The position numbers were made by a program, and so were the translations under genes. 18,008 nucleotides of DNA. Source: Rhodobiaceae bacterium. Lineage in GTDB: Bacteria; Pseudomonadota; Alphaproteobacteria; Micropepsales; Micropepsaceae. The stretch spans positions 1 through 18,008 of the forward strand of contig VFKO01000402.1 of the NCBI GenBank assembly GCA_009885515.1, written 5' to 3'. Shown in pieces: positions 8,001 to 14,936 of this stretch; position 1 is the first letter of the stretch, and every line of letters begins with the position of its first letter. A model generated the notes under the pieces. It was not told the DNA's origin. It made no database searches and was given only the letters and a program-made list of their open reading frames with translations.

Positions 8001-8029
8001 TTGACAGCTCAGTAACTTCCCGGTAAACT
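8001..8029 (+). promoter_or_regulatory. Probable promoter of the tetR gene
   Basis: A perfect -35 hexamer TTGACA (8001-8006) is followed, after 17 bases, by TAAACT (8024-8029), a 4/6 match to the -10 consensus. The predicted transcription start (about 8036) falls inside the palindromic operator and only about 16 bases before the regulator's ATG. A repressor bound there would block RNA polymerase, which fits autoregulation. I could not pick a convincing minus-strand promoter for the divergent transporter gene. Confidence 0.5.
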
Positions 8030-8041
8030 ACACAGTGTAGT
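8027..8041. promoter_or_regulatory. Perfect 15-bp palindrome, candidate TetR operator
   Basis: ACTACAC and GTGTAGT are perfect reverse complements around a central A. Two further base pairs match just beyond one mismatch on each side. The site lies in the 88-bp gap between the divergent transporter (GTG 7963) and tetR (ATG 8052), overlapping the -10 region of the tetR promoter. Size, symmetry and place are those of a TetR-family dimer site controlling both the regulator and the neighbouring operon. No second copy was noticed in this window. Confidence 0.7.
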
Positions 8042-8051
8042 GTATAGGTCG

Positions 8052-8699
8052 ATGAAAAAGAGTCAAGCCAAAGCCCGTCCGGTTCCGGCGCTCAAAGAGG
8101 CGCTGGACGCCGAGAATCCCAAGCGCAACGCCGTTCTTTTGGCGGCGGCGGAGTTGTTTCTTGAACACGGTTATGAACCGGTGAGCATGGACGCCATTGC
8201 CGCCAGGGCCGATGTTTCAAAGCGCACAGTCTATAGTTATTTCGAAAGCAAAACGGAATTGTTTGCAGCAATTCTGGTGGCGCACTGTAACAGCATGGGT
8301 GGCGTGGCGCTGCCGGAGCATACGCAGGGACATGATCCTCGTGTCGTGCTGACGGAGTATGGCCGCGTATTCGTGCGTATGATCACGTCACCGCGCGCCG
8401 TCGCCATGCAGCGCGTCATCTTCCGCGAGGCTGAGCGGGTGCCGGATGTGGGCCGGATATTCTTCGAGAGTGGTCCTCAGCGTCACATCGCGAAACTTGC
8501 CGAATATCTCAAGCAGGCGCATCGAGAGAAAAAACTTACGGTCGAGGATCCCATTGGAGCTGCGGTGTTGTTTATGTCGATTGTGAAGGCGCCATTTCAC
8601 CTCCATCAATTGTGCGGCTTGCGGGGAGACGTTTCCGATGTAGAGATTGAGCGTTCGGTGAAAAACTCTGTCGCGTTTTTTCTCAAGGCGTTTGCCTAG
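8052..8699 (+). CDS. TetR/AcrR-family transcriptional regulator
   Basis: This is a 215-residue protein with an N-terminal TetR DNA-binding domain. Helix 1 is LLAAAELFLEHGYEPVSM, and the helix-turn-helix runs through IAARADVSKRTVYSYFESK to ELFAAIL (about residues 28-75). The C-terminal domain (about 90-215) is the variable ligand-binding and dimerisation part, with no recognisable ligand motif; its style (FREAERVPDVGRIFFESG) is common among regulators of envelope or efflux genes. The ATG at 8052 is chosen because the alternative GTG at 8040 lies inside the palindromic operator. It is transcribed away from the RND-carrier-barrel operon, which it most likely represses, possibly until the cargo or a lipid-like ligand accumulates. 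No terminator was seen after its stop. Confidence 0.9.
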   Translation: MKKSQAKARPVPALKEALDAENPKRNAVLLAAAELFLEHGYEPVSMDAIAARADVSKRTVYSYFESKTELFAAILVAHCNSMGGVALPEHTQGHDPRVVLTEYGRVFVRMITSPRAVAMQRVIFREAERVPDVGRIFFESGPQRHIAKLAEYLKQAHREKKLTVEDPIGAAVLFMSIVKAPFHLHQLCGLRGDVSDVEIERSVKNSVAFFLKAFA

Positions 8700-8761
8700 A
8701 ATCCACCATCGGAGATTGCTGATACAGACTTGTCCGGTTCGGGGTTTGCAAGTAGCAAGAA

Positions 8762-8909
8762 ATTTCACCGTGAAGGCGCGAAGGACGCAACGAACGCAAA
8801 TAACGCAAAGGAGAAAGTGGCGGTCGCATCGCGCCGAACAACTTATCGCTCGACGCACTGCGCTCATTTTGTACTATTCTTTGCGTCCATCGCGGCTTCG
8901 CGGTGAAAT
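8762..8909. repeat. Imperfect inverted-repeat element with 9-nt periodic core (MITE-like or intergenic repeat)
   Basis: The left arm (8762-8794) starts ATTTCACCG and the right arm (8877-8909) is its reverse complement with 29 of 33 bases identical; the four differences are single substitutions. The 82-base centre begins with further units, so that GGACGCAAC, GAACGCAAA and TAACGCAAA follow one another at exact 9-base spacing (8783-8809). Repeats with a 'ttcaccg..gaagg.gcgaaggacgcaa' style are, from memory, scattered between genes in several bacterial phyla, so this may be a member of such a dispersed family. The transcript could fold into a long hairpin on either strand. No target-site duplication or transposase is visible. 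Confidence 0.65.
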
Positions 8910-9086
8910 ACTTTCTTTCAAGTACCCGGTCTCACATTTGGCAGATACAGACGCTGGCGCTTCGTTCGCGCACGGCTTGAAATTCAGGTTGACGCGGCAA
9001 GGTTGTTCTTTGTATGTTCCATGCTTCTGGCTGCGCTCCAAAAAAAGGGCGATGACCAGCTGCGACTTGAAGTTTGAATAGACCTT

Positions 9087-9154
9087 GCAACCCTGCCCTG
9101 GCAGGCGTGGAACGGGTAGGTTGCGTGCGAAATCTGACGGGGCGCGCACCCTAC
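9087..9154. repeat. Cluster of nested and alternative hairpins
   Basis: CCTGCC (9092-9097) and GGCAGG (9100-9105) form a perfect stem with only CT between. GCAACC (9087-9092) can pair with GGTTGC (9119-9124) around it. Alternatively GTAGG (9116-9120) plus GTGCG (9125-9129) can pair with CGCAC (9145-9149) plus CCTAC (9150-9154). The second and third structures share bases, so they are mutually exclusive. This may be part of a dispersed intergenic repeat or a small structured RNA; there is no U-tract to make it a terminator. Confidence 0.35.
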
Positions 9155-9227
9155 GCTTCGGCCCTGGCTTTCGACGACTGCATGCATACATGTTGATTTT
9201 TCATGTGGTTTTTCAGGGCTTAACAGA

Positions 9228-9257
9228 TTGACATATAACGGTCTTTTTCCCTTATAT
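9228..9257 (+). promoter_or_regulatory. Possible promoter in the intergenic region
   Basis: A perfect TTGACA (9228-9233) is followed 18 bases later by TTATAT (9252-9257) in a locally AT-rich patch. It points towards the small ORF at 9264, although the start of transcription would fall almost on that ORF's ATG. It could equally drive a small RNA antisense to the aminotransferase gene end. The evidence is a consensus match only. Confidence 0.3.
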
Positions 9258-9263
9258 GCACGT

Positions 9264-9494
9264 ATGGATGCGTTTGTATATACACAGACCATCTGTCGAT
9301 TTTGCGCCAGTCAAATGGTAAAACAGCCCGGCCGCATTTCGCGTCAACGCTTGAGTGTCTTGCACCAACGGCCAGACGAACTTGAGAGTGTGCAGTTGTT
9401 GCTGGACACACTATCAAAGCGTCACGAGTCATATCTTCCGGCCGTTGGTATTGCTGCCTACCCTGTGTCACTCAGTTATGATTCCGGGTATTAG
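9264..9494 (+). CDS. Small unrecognised ORF (doubtful)
   Basis: This would be a 76-residue protein from ATG 9264 (a TTG 12 codons earlier is also possible). I recognise no family. The C-terminal half has an amphipathic, coding-like stretch (RPDELESVQLLLDTLSKR); the N-terminal half contains CRFC. No Shine-Dalgarno sequence precedes the ATG, and the predicted promoter at 9228-9257 would give almost no leader. It ends 5 bases before the stop of the convergent aminotransferase gene. It may be an orphan gene, the remnant of a larger gene, or chance. Confidence 0.2.
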   Translation: MDAFVYTQTICRFCASQMVKQPGRISRQRLSVLHQRPDELESVQLLLDTLSKRHESYLPAVGIAAYPVSLSYDSGY

Positions 9495-9499
9495 CGAAG

Positions 9500-10885
9500 C
9501 TACGGCGTTCTCAGTCTTTCCCGGCGCACCCATGCTTCGGTTTTGTCGAGCGCGCGGACGAAGCGATCAAACATTTCATCGATTTCGGGCTCAGTGATGA
9601 TCAGCGGCGGGCAGAAGGCGACGCGATCGGACAGTAGCGCTCGGACCAACAGGCCTTCTTCTTGGGCGAAATTCGCGCATGTCTGACCAACTGCCTTGGC
9701 GGGCGGAAAATTCGACTTCGTGGTTTTGTCCGCCACGAGTTCAATGCCGCCCAACAAGCCGATGCCTGTTGCTTCCCCCACGAGCGGATGTTGGCGCAAG
9801 GAGTGTAGCCCCTTCAAGAACGTCGAAGAGACGCGCCGGACATGCGCCAGGATGTTGCGCTCTTCATAGATTTTCAGAGTTTCAACGGCGACAGCGGCGG
9901 CGACGGGGTGGGCGCTATAGGTAAAGCCGTGTCCAAATGTGCCGATGGTGCGGCTTTGATCGAGCATGGCCTGGTACATGTCTTCGTGAATGACGACTGC
10001 GGAAATCGGGAGATATCCCGACGATAAGGCTTTTGCGCAGGACAGGGTTTGCGGGTGCATGTTGAAGCTCTGCGCGCCCCAATAATTGCCGGTGCGGGCG
10101 AAACCGCAAATGACTTCGTCGTCGATCAACAAGATGTCGTGTTTGGCAAGGACCGGTTGGATGCTTTCAAAATAAGTCAGAGGTGGAATGATCACGCCGC
10201 CTGCACCCATGACCGGTTCGGCGATGAAAGCCGCAATCGTATCGGGTCCTTCGCGCTCGATCAGTGCTTCGAGATTGTGGGCCAGGCGCTGGGCATACTC
10301 GTCTTCGCTCTCCCCCGGCTCTGCACCTCGATAGAAATGGGGGCATTCGGCATGAGCGATGCCGCTCACGGGCAGGTCGAAGCCTCGATGATTGTTAGCC
10401 AGGCCGGTTAGACTTGCGGCGGCCAGTGTGACACCGTGATAAGCCTTGGTGCGACTGATGATCTTCTTTTTGTCGGGTTTGCCTTTGGCGTTCCAGTAGT
10501 ACCACGCCAGTTTCATTTGCGTGTCGTTGGCTTCAGACCCTGAATTGGCGAAGAACACTTTTGATGAAGTGAAGGGTGCAACTTCTTTGAGACGTTCAGC
10601 CAGTTCGATGGCGGGTTCATGGCTGCGACCGGCGAAGATGTGGGAAAATGGAAGTTGGCGCATTTGCCGCGCGGCGGCTTCGACTAAACGCTCTTCGCTG
10701 TAGCCGAGGCTGACGCACCAAAGCCCCGCGAGCCCGTCGATAAAGTCCTTTCCGTGGCTATCGTAGATATAGATTCCCTTGCCGCGTTCGAGAATATGGG
10801 GGCCAACTTCCCGATGCTTTGCCAGGTTCGTGTAGGGGTGGATGAGGGATTCGACGTCGCGTGACTGGGTGTTGGTCAAGGGCAT
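9500..10885 (-). CDS. Class III PLP-dependent aminotransferase (omega-transaminase type)
   Basis: This 461-residue enzyme (counted from ATG 10885) has the fold-type I class III aminotransferase signatures: GLAGLWCVSLGY at 51-62 near the substrate entrance, the phosphate-binding SGSEAN at 115-120, the cofactor-nitrogen aspartate in IDDEVICGFARTG (Asp256) and the Schiff-base lysine Lys285 in SCAKALSSGY. The LWC and HPYTNL motifs fit the omega-amino acid/amine:pyruvate group, which moves an amino group from an amine such as beta-alanine, putrescine or similar to pyruvate; the true substrate cannot be read. The open frame extends 32 codons further to 10981, but family members usually begin just before the HPYTN block, so the ATG at 10885 is preferred. 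It is divergent from the acyl-CoA ligase operon. Confidence 0.9.
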   Translation of the reverse strand: MPLTNTQSRDVESLIHPYTNLAKHREVGPHILERGKGIYIYDSHGKDFIDGLAGLWCVSLGYSEERLVEAAARQMRQLPFSHIFAGRSHEPAIELAERLKEVAPFTSSKVFFANSGSEANDTQMKLAWYYWNAKGKPDKKKIISRTKAYHGVTLAAASLTGLANNHRGFDLPVSGIAHAECPHFYRGAEPGESEDEYAQRLAHNLEALIEREGPDTIAAFIAEPVMGAGGVIIPPLTYFESIQPVLAKHDILLIDDEVICGFARTGNYWGAQSFNMHPQTLSCAKALSSGYLPISAVVIHEDMYQAMLDQSRTIGTFGHGFTYSAHPVAAAVAVETLKIYEERNILAHVRRVSSTFLKGLHSLRQHPLVGEATGIGLLGGIELVADKTTKSNFPPAKAVGQTCANFAQEEGLLVRALLSDRVAFCPPLIITEPEIDEMFDRFVRALDKTEAWVRRERLRTP

Positions 10886-10991
10886 ATTGATGGTTCCGCA
10901 ATGGAGAGGTGCTTGCTTGGCCATTCGAATGCGGAAGGTCAACCCCCGGTTCAATTCCACATGTTGATCTGGCCGCCTCAAAGGGTTCGTA

Positions 10992-11020
10992 TTGTCGAGC
11001 CTGACAGATACCCATATGAT
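10992..11020 (+). promoter_or_regulatory. Probable promoter of the ligase-DUF1499-MBL operon
   Basis: TTGTCG (10992-10997) and TATGAT (11015-11020) are separated by 17 bases; the -10 matches the consensus at 5 of 6 positions and the -35 at 4 of 6. The predicted start of transcription is about 26 bases before the ATG of the acyl-CoA ligase, whose strong ribosome-binding site GGAGG is at 11036-11040. Confidence 0.45.
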
Positions 11021-11046
11021 CGGTCCAGATATTTTGGAGGATAGAC

Positions 11047-12690
11047 ATGCTTGGCTCTATGCAGGACTGGCCCCTTGTTGTGCCACAAATTCTGGATCAC
11101 GCTGCACGCTTTCACGGAGAACGTGAAGTTGTCACGCGCTCTGTGGAAGGCCCAATTGTGCGAAGCAATTACGGACAAATTCATTCGCGTGCGCGACGCG
11201 TCGCCAAGGCGTTGACGCGGCGCGGGATCAAGTTGGGTGACCGCATTGGGACGCTGGCATGGAACTCCGGCCGGCATCTTGAGGCCTGGTATGGGATCAT
11301 GGGGATTGGGGCTGTGTGCCATACGATCAACCCACGGCTTTTCCCGGAGCAGATCACCTATATCGTCAATCACGCCGAAGACAGAATGATCTTTGTCGAT
11401 CTGACCTTCGTGCCGCTGTTGGAGAAAATTGCCAAGCAGATCGATTGCGTCGAAACGTTTGTTATTTTGACTGACAACGCACATATGCCGCAAACTTCGT
11501 TACGCAATGCCGTCGCCTTCGAGGACATGGTGTCTGATGTCGATGACGATTTCCGGTGGGTAAAGTTCGACGAGAACACTGCTGCAGGGCTTTGCTATAC
11601 ATCGGGAACAACAGGGAACCCCAAAGGCGTATTGTATTCGCATCGTTCAAACGTGTTGCATGCATTGGCGGTGAGCACGTCTGATTGCGTTGGCGCAAAG
11701 TCTACCGACACGTTGCTACCGGTGGTTCCCATGTTTCATGCCAATGCGTGGGCAACTACGTTTGCGTGTCCAATGAACGGCACGAAAATGGTGATGCCGG
11801 GAGCCAAGCTTGATGGTCCATCGGTGTATGAGCTTCTGGATAGCGAGAAGGTCACCATCAGTGCCGCCGTGCCTACGGTTTGGCAAATGCTGTTGGCGCA
11901 TATGGAGGCAAATAACCTGAAACTTCCTCATTTGCGAAAGGTGATGATCGGTGGATCGGCCTGTCCGCCATCCATGATCGAAACATTTGAGAAGAAATAC
12001 GAGGTTGAAGTCATGCATGCGTGGGGAATGACCGAGATGTCGCCGGTGGGGACAATTGGTTCTTTCAAGTCAGGCATGGAAAATTTGCCGTGGTCCGAGC
12101 AATTGAAGATCAAATCCAAGCAGGGGCGGCCCATGTTTACCGTCGAAATGAAAATCACGGACGATGACGGGAAAGATTTGCCTCATGACGGAATAAAGTT
12201 CGGACACCTTTTGGTGCGTGGGCCAGCGGTGTCGCGCTCGTATTTCAAAGGCGAAGGCGGACGTCACGGTACGGACTCGATTTTGGACAAAGACGGCTGG
12301 TTCGATACGGGCGACATTGCGACTTTGGACAGATTTGGCTTTATGCAAATTACCGATCGCGCCAAGGATGTGATCAAGTCGGGGGGCGAATGGATTTCGT
12401 CGATTGATGTCGAGAATATCGCCGTGGGCTGCCCCGGGGTAGCACAGGCGGCAGTTATTGGCATTCATCACCCAAAATGGGACGAGCGGCCGCTGCTGAT
12501 CATTGTCCGAAAGCCGAATGATACAGTCACCAAAGAGCAGGTTCTCAAATACCTTGAAGGCAAGATCGCCAAGTGGTGGACACCTGACGACGTCGCATTT
12601 GTGAACGAAATACCGCTGACGGCGACCGGCAAGATACAGAAAGTGACCTTGCGCGAACAGTTCAAGACCTACAAACTGCCGACCGCCTGA
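11047..12690 (+). CDS. AMP-forming acyl-CoA ligase (AlkK / methylthiopropionyl-CoA ligase-like)
   Basis: This 547-residue cytoplasmic member of the ANL superfamily activates a carboxylic acid as acyl-AMP and transfers it to CoA. Motifs in order: the P-loop-like YTSGTTGNPKG at 184-194, AWGMTE at 325-330 for adenine and carboxylate binding, WFDTGDIATLDRFGF and the hinge ITDRAKDVIKSGGEWIS in the C-terminal third, and the catalytic lysine Lys529 in TATGKIQK. The N-terminus (MLGSMQDWPL, then HGEREVVTRSVEGP) is characteristic of the subgroup usually named AlkK or 3-(methylthio)propionyl-CoA ligase (DmdB-like), which acts on medium-chain or thio fatty acids; the real substrate is not known. GGAGG lies 6 bases before the ATG. 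The gene leads an operon with DUF1499 and MBL-fold genes. Confidence 0.88.
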   Translation: MLGSMQDWPLVVPQILDHAARFHGEREVVTRSVEGPIVRSNYGQIHSRARRVAKALTRRGIKLGDRIGTLAWNSGRHLEAWYGIMGIGAVCHTINPRLFPEQITYIVNHAEDRMIFVDLTFVPLLEKIAKQIDCVETFVILTDNAHMPQTSLRNAVAFEDMVSDVDDDFRWVKFDENTAAGLCYTSGTTGNPKGVLYSHRSNVLHALAVSTSDCVGAKSTDTLLPVVPMFHANAWATTFACPMNGTKMVMPGAKLDGPSVYELLDSEKVTISAAVPTVWQMLLAHMEANNLKLPHLRKVMIGGSACPPSMIETFEKKYEVEVMHAWGMTEMSPVGTIGSFKSGMENLPWSEQLKIKSKQGRPMFTVEMKITDDDGKDLPHDGIKFGHLLVRGPAVSRSYFKGEGGRHGTDSILDKDGWFDTGDIATLDRFGFMQITDRAKDVIKSGGEWISSIDVENIAVGCPGVAQAAVIGIHHPKWDERPLLIIVRKPNDTVTKEQVLKYLEGKIAKWWTPDDVAFVNEIPLTATGKIQKVTLREQFKTYKLPTA

Positions 12691-12713
12691 TTTCAGGCCA
12701 TGGGGAGACTTCT

Positions 12714-13442
12714 ATGAGTGGGTTGATCGGGCGCTTGGCGCTTGTTGCGGCTATTTTGGCGGCAATCCTTGTGGCGAGCGCGGCGCCGGCGTACCGGCAT
12801 GCCGGGTTCGACTTGCCGCATGCGTTCGAACTCATGCGCTGGGGAACATACGCCGCCGGTGGCGTGGGCGCATTGGCCGTGATTTGGCTTGTGCTCGCTT
12901 TGGTTGGGCGGTCGGCGATGGGCGTAGTCTCTGTTGTGATGGCGTTGGTCATTGCGGCGGGTGCTGCTTACTTTCCCATCAGCATGATGATGAAGGCCGA
13001 CGGTTTGCCATTCATTCATGACGTCACGACAGATACGGCCAACCCACCTGTGTTTGTGGCGATTGCGCCGATACGTGCCGATGCGCCGAATGGCGTAGAC
13101 TACACGACCGATCCTGCGTTGCAGCAGAAAGGATACGCCGATATTCAACCGATGACGAGCGACCTGACACCGGCAGCACTCTTCGAAAAGGCGCTGAAGG
13201 TGGCGAACGACATGGGTTGGGAGATCGCTGCTGTGTCACCTGAACAAGGGCGGATTGAAGCGACAGACACTACAGCGTGGTGGGGTTTCAAAGACGATAT
13301 TGTCATTCGTGTTGTTGCGGCAGGCGCTGGGTCGCGTCTGGATATCCGTTCCATGTCTCGCGTCGGCAAGTCAGACGTTGGCAAAAATGCAGAACGAATT
13401 CGTGCGTTCATGGAAAAACTGAAGGCGGCGAACCAGGATTGA
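12714..13442 (+). CDS. DUF1499-domain membrane protein
   Basis: This 242-residue protein has three predicted membrane helices at about residues 6-24, 44-64 and 68-87, then a soluble DUF1499-like domain from about 100 onwards. Recognisable domain segments are AIAPIRADAPNGVDY, GRIEATDTTAWWGFKDDIVIRV and SRLDIRSMSRVGKSDVGKNAERI, the last being very typical of DUF1499. Its biochemical role is unknown in general. It starts 23 bases after the ligase stop with GGGGAG just upstream of the ATG, and its stop overlaps the proposed TTG start of the next gene, so it is mid-operon. A membrane-anchored helper in acyl or lipid metabolism would be a guess from context only. Confidence 0.82.
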   Translation: MSGLIGRLALVAAILAAILVASAAPAYRHAGFDLPHAFELMRWGTYAAGGVGALAVIWLVLALVGRSAMGVVSVVMALVIAAGAAYFPISMMMKADGLPFIHDVTTDTANPPVFVAIAPIRADAPNGVDYTTDPALQQKGYADIQPMTSDLTPAALFEKALKVANDMGWEIAAVSPEQGRIEATDTTAWWGFKDDIVIRVVAAGAGSRLDIRSMSRVGKSDVGKNAERIRAFMEKLKAANQD

Positions 13443-14362
13443 GCGCGCTTAGGGCAGTTGATCTGGGCATAACACTTCCGGCGCTGGCGACGGATAAGAC
13501 CTACGATGCGGTCTACGCCAAGACCGTTGAAATCACGCCGTTGATCCGCCGGGTGCTTGCACGCAACCCGAACGCGTTCACGTTTCATGGGACGGGCACT
13601 TACATTATCGGGCGAGGAAATGTCGCGATTGTCGATCCTGGTCCACTCATCGACGAGCATGTCCAAGCGTTGAAGCATGCTGTCGCAGGTGAGACGGTCA
13701 CACATATTTTGATCACGCATACACACAACGATCACTCGCCTGCGGCGGCGCCGCTGAAGGCGGCCACAGGTGCAAAGACCTTCGGATTTGGACCGCACGG
13801 AAGCGGCAAGAAACTATCGGGCGTCAGCGTTGAGGAAGGGGGGGACATGGCATTTTGTCCCGACGTTCTGGTGCGTGATGGCGACGAAATCCAAGGCGAT
13901 GCTTGGACGGTGGACGCAGTATTCACACCGGGGCACACGTCAAACCATGTTTGTTTTGGGCTTCGCGAAGAGAAAGCCTTCTTCTGTGGCGACCATGTAA
14001 TGGGTTGGTCTACGACGGTGATTGGGCCGCCGGACGGCGATATGGCACAATATCTGGCGAGTCTCGAAAAGCTGATTGTGCGCAATGACCATCTCTATTA
14101 CCCGACACATGGTAATCCAATCGTTCAACCTCAGCGCTTTGTCCGGCAATTGATTGAGCACCGGCATGCACGCGAGCGGCAGATCGAAGAATGTCTGCGG
14201 CGTGGTATGACGGGCATACGCGAGTTCGTTCCAGTTATTTACTCGGAAGTCGACAAGAGGCTGCACCCAGCAGCGGCGATGTCGGTGCTTGCACATCTGC
14301 AGCACATGGTGGCGACGGGGCTGGTCCGGCAAGAGACTGAGAGTGAGTATCGCCTGAGTTAG
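13439..14362 (+). CDS. Metallo-beta-lactamase-fold hydrolase
   Basis: This is a 307-residue protein (counted from TTG 13439) with a complete binuclear metal site: HTHNDH at 94-99 (His94, His96, Asp98, His99), His166 in PGHTSNH, Asp185 in CGDH and His224 in PTHG. A C-terminal helical extension (about 235-307) resembles the winged-helix tail of the LACTB2-like/glyoxalase-II-like group. Such enzymes hydrolyse thioesters, phosphodiesters or related bonds; beside an acyl-CoA ligase, a thioesterase role is possible but unproven. The open frame reaches back to 13277, but that part lies within the DUF1499 gene in another frame and shows no MBL homology. No ATG occurs near the domain start, so TTG 13439, overlapping the DUF1499 stop (TTGA), is the best choice. 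The 3' end overlaps the convergent gene by 4 bases. Confidence 0.88.
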   Translation: MSALRAVDLGITLPALATDKTYDAVYAKTVEITPLIRRVLARNPNAFTFHGTGTYIIGRGNVAIVDPGPLIDEHVQALKHAVAGETVTHILITHTHNDHSPAAAPLKAATGAKTFGFGPHGSGKKLSGVSVEEGGDMAFCPDVLVRDGDEIQGDAWTVDAVFTPGHTSNHVCFGLREEKAFFCGDHVMGWSTTVIGPPDGDMAQYLASLEKLIVRNDHLYYPTHGNPIVQPQRFVRQLIEHRHARERQIEECLRRGMTGIREFVPVIYSEVDKRLHPAAAMSVLAHLQHMVATGLVRQETESEYRLS

Positions 14363-14829
14363 TCGACGCCGGAAATTGCCGGCGCATTCCTGAATTCGCC
14401 GGTCAATGTCAGGGTTTCGGTCCCCGCTTTGGCTGACATTGAAAACGTGCCGCTGATGGTATCCGTGCCCTTGAAACTGATCGAGCCGGTAGCAAGGGCT
14501 GAGTGGCGAGTGCGTGCGGTCAGGTTGTCCCATTGAATCAAGGCGTTGGCGGCGGCTGGCGTCAGGCGGTGATTTTCAGCCATTGGGGGAAGCTTGATGC
14601 TTGCACTGACCATCATGCTTGCTGACATCATTTCATCGGAGTTCAGCAGAAAATAGAGCTCGCGTTTGCCATTTTTGAAATTTGTCACCGAGGCGTCACC
14701 TGACACTTTACCTGTAAGAGTGCCCGACGCGGCCGCAGTGAACTTGCCCGGCCCACGCAGGGGGGCGTCTTGCTGGGCTGTCAGGGCCATGGATAAGACG
14801 GCGATGAGGGCGAATGCACGGTTTTGCAT
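14359..14829 (-). CDS. Small exported protein of unknown function
   Basis: This 156-residue protein has a clear signal peptide (MQNRAFALIAVLSMALTA, cleavage near residue 18). The mature part is rich in Thr, Ser and Ala, and its alternating pattern (TGSISFKGTDTISGTFSMSA, TLTLTGEF) suggests an all-beta, probably periplasmic, domain. I recognise no family and no catalytic motif, and there is no lipobox. It has no cysteine. It is a single minus-strand gene, convergent with the MBL-fold gene (stops overlap in TTAG, 14359-14362) and divergent from the GST gene. Coding status is supported by its length, signal peptide and fit between neighbours. Function cannot be assigned. Confidence 0.6.
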   Translation of the reverse strand: MQNRAFALIAVLSMALTAQQDAPLRGPGKFTAAASGTLTGKVSGDASVTNFKNGKRELYFLLNSDEMMSASMMVSASIKLPPMAENHRLTPAAANALIQWDNLTARTRHSALATGSISFKGTDTISGTFSMSAKAGTETLTLTGEFRNAPAISGVD

Positions 14830-14936
14830 GGGCGGCCAGTGTGCACGAACAAGTCTTTCTCAATAGTTGCGATTGACAGAGGCGGGCCGGGGTGGGCAAC
14901 AGTGCGTCCACATATTCTGATGAAAGGAGGTCTTTG

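Larger units (their letters stand above)
8700..9499. other. 800-base intergenic region without a convincing gene
   Basis: Between the tetR stop and the 3' end of the aminotransferase gene there is no ORF I recognise. Overlapping minus-strand ORFs (8874-9191 and 8984-9292) are rich in Arg, Ser, Cys and His, show no domain and have no good ribosome-binding site, so I do not call them. What can be seen is an inverted-repeat element (8762-8909), a hairpin-rich GC patch (9087-9154), then an AT-richer stretch (9185-9290) holding a possible promoter, and one weak small ORF (9264-9494). The mixture looks like accumulated repeat elements rather than a decayed single gene. Confidence 0.6.

Noticed and set aside
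8783..8809. Three ACGCAA-containing units as a possible CRISPR or integration-host repeat
   Set aside because: Units are 9 bases with no spacers, and no cas genes are present; they belong to the inverted-repeat element.
9181..9205. ACATG/CATGT inverted repeat followed by T-runs as a terminator
   Set aside because: The 5-bp stem with a 9-base loop is weak and is not placed after a gene end.
8874..9292. Two overlapping minus-strand ORFs of about 100 codons in the intergenic gap
   Set aside because: Composition rich in Arg, Ser, Cys and His, no recognisable domain, no ribosome-binding site, and they overlap each other and the repeat structures.
10886..10981. 32-codon N-terminal extension of the aminotransferase
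   Set aside because: Family members begin shortly before the HPYTN block; the extension looks non-coding and would use up most of the divergent promoter region.
13277..13438. N-terminal extension of the MBL-fold gene
   Set aside because: It lies inside the DUF1499 domain in another frame, is full of Arg/Cys/Trp and has no MBL similarity; the DUF1499 frame is clearly the coding one.
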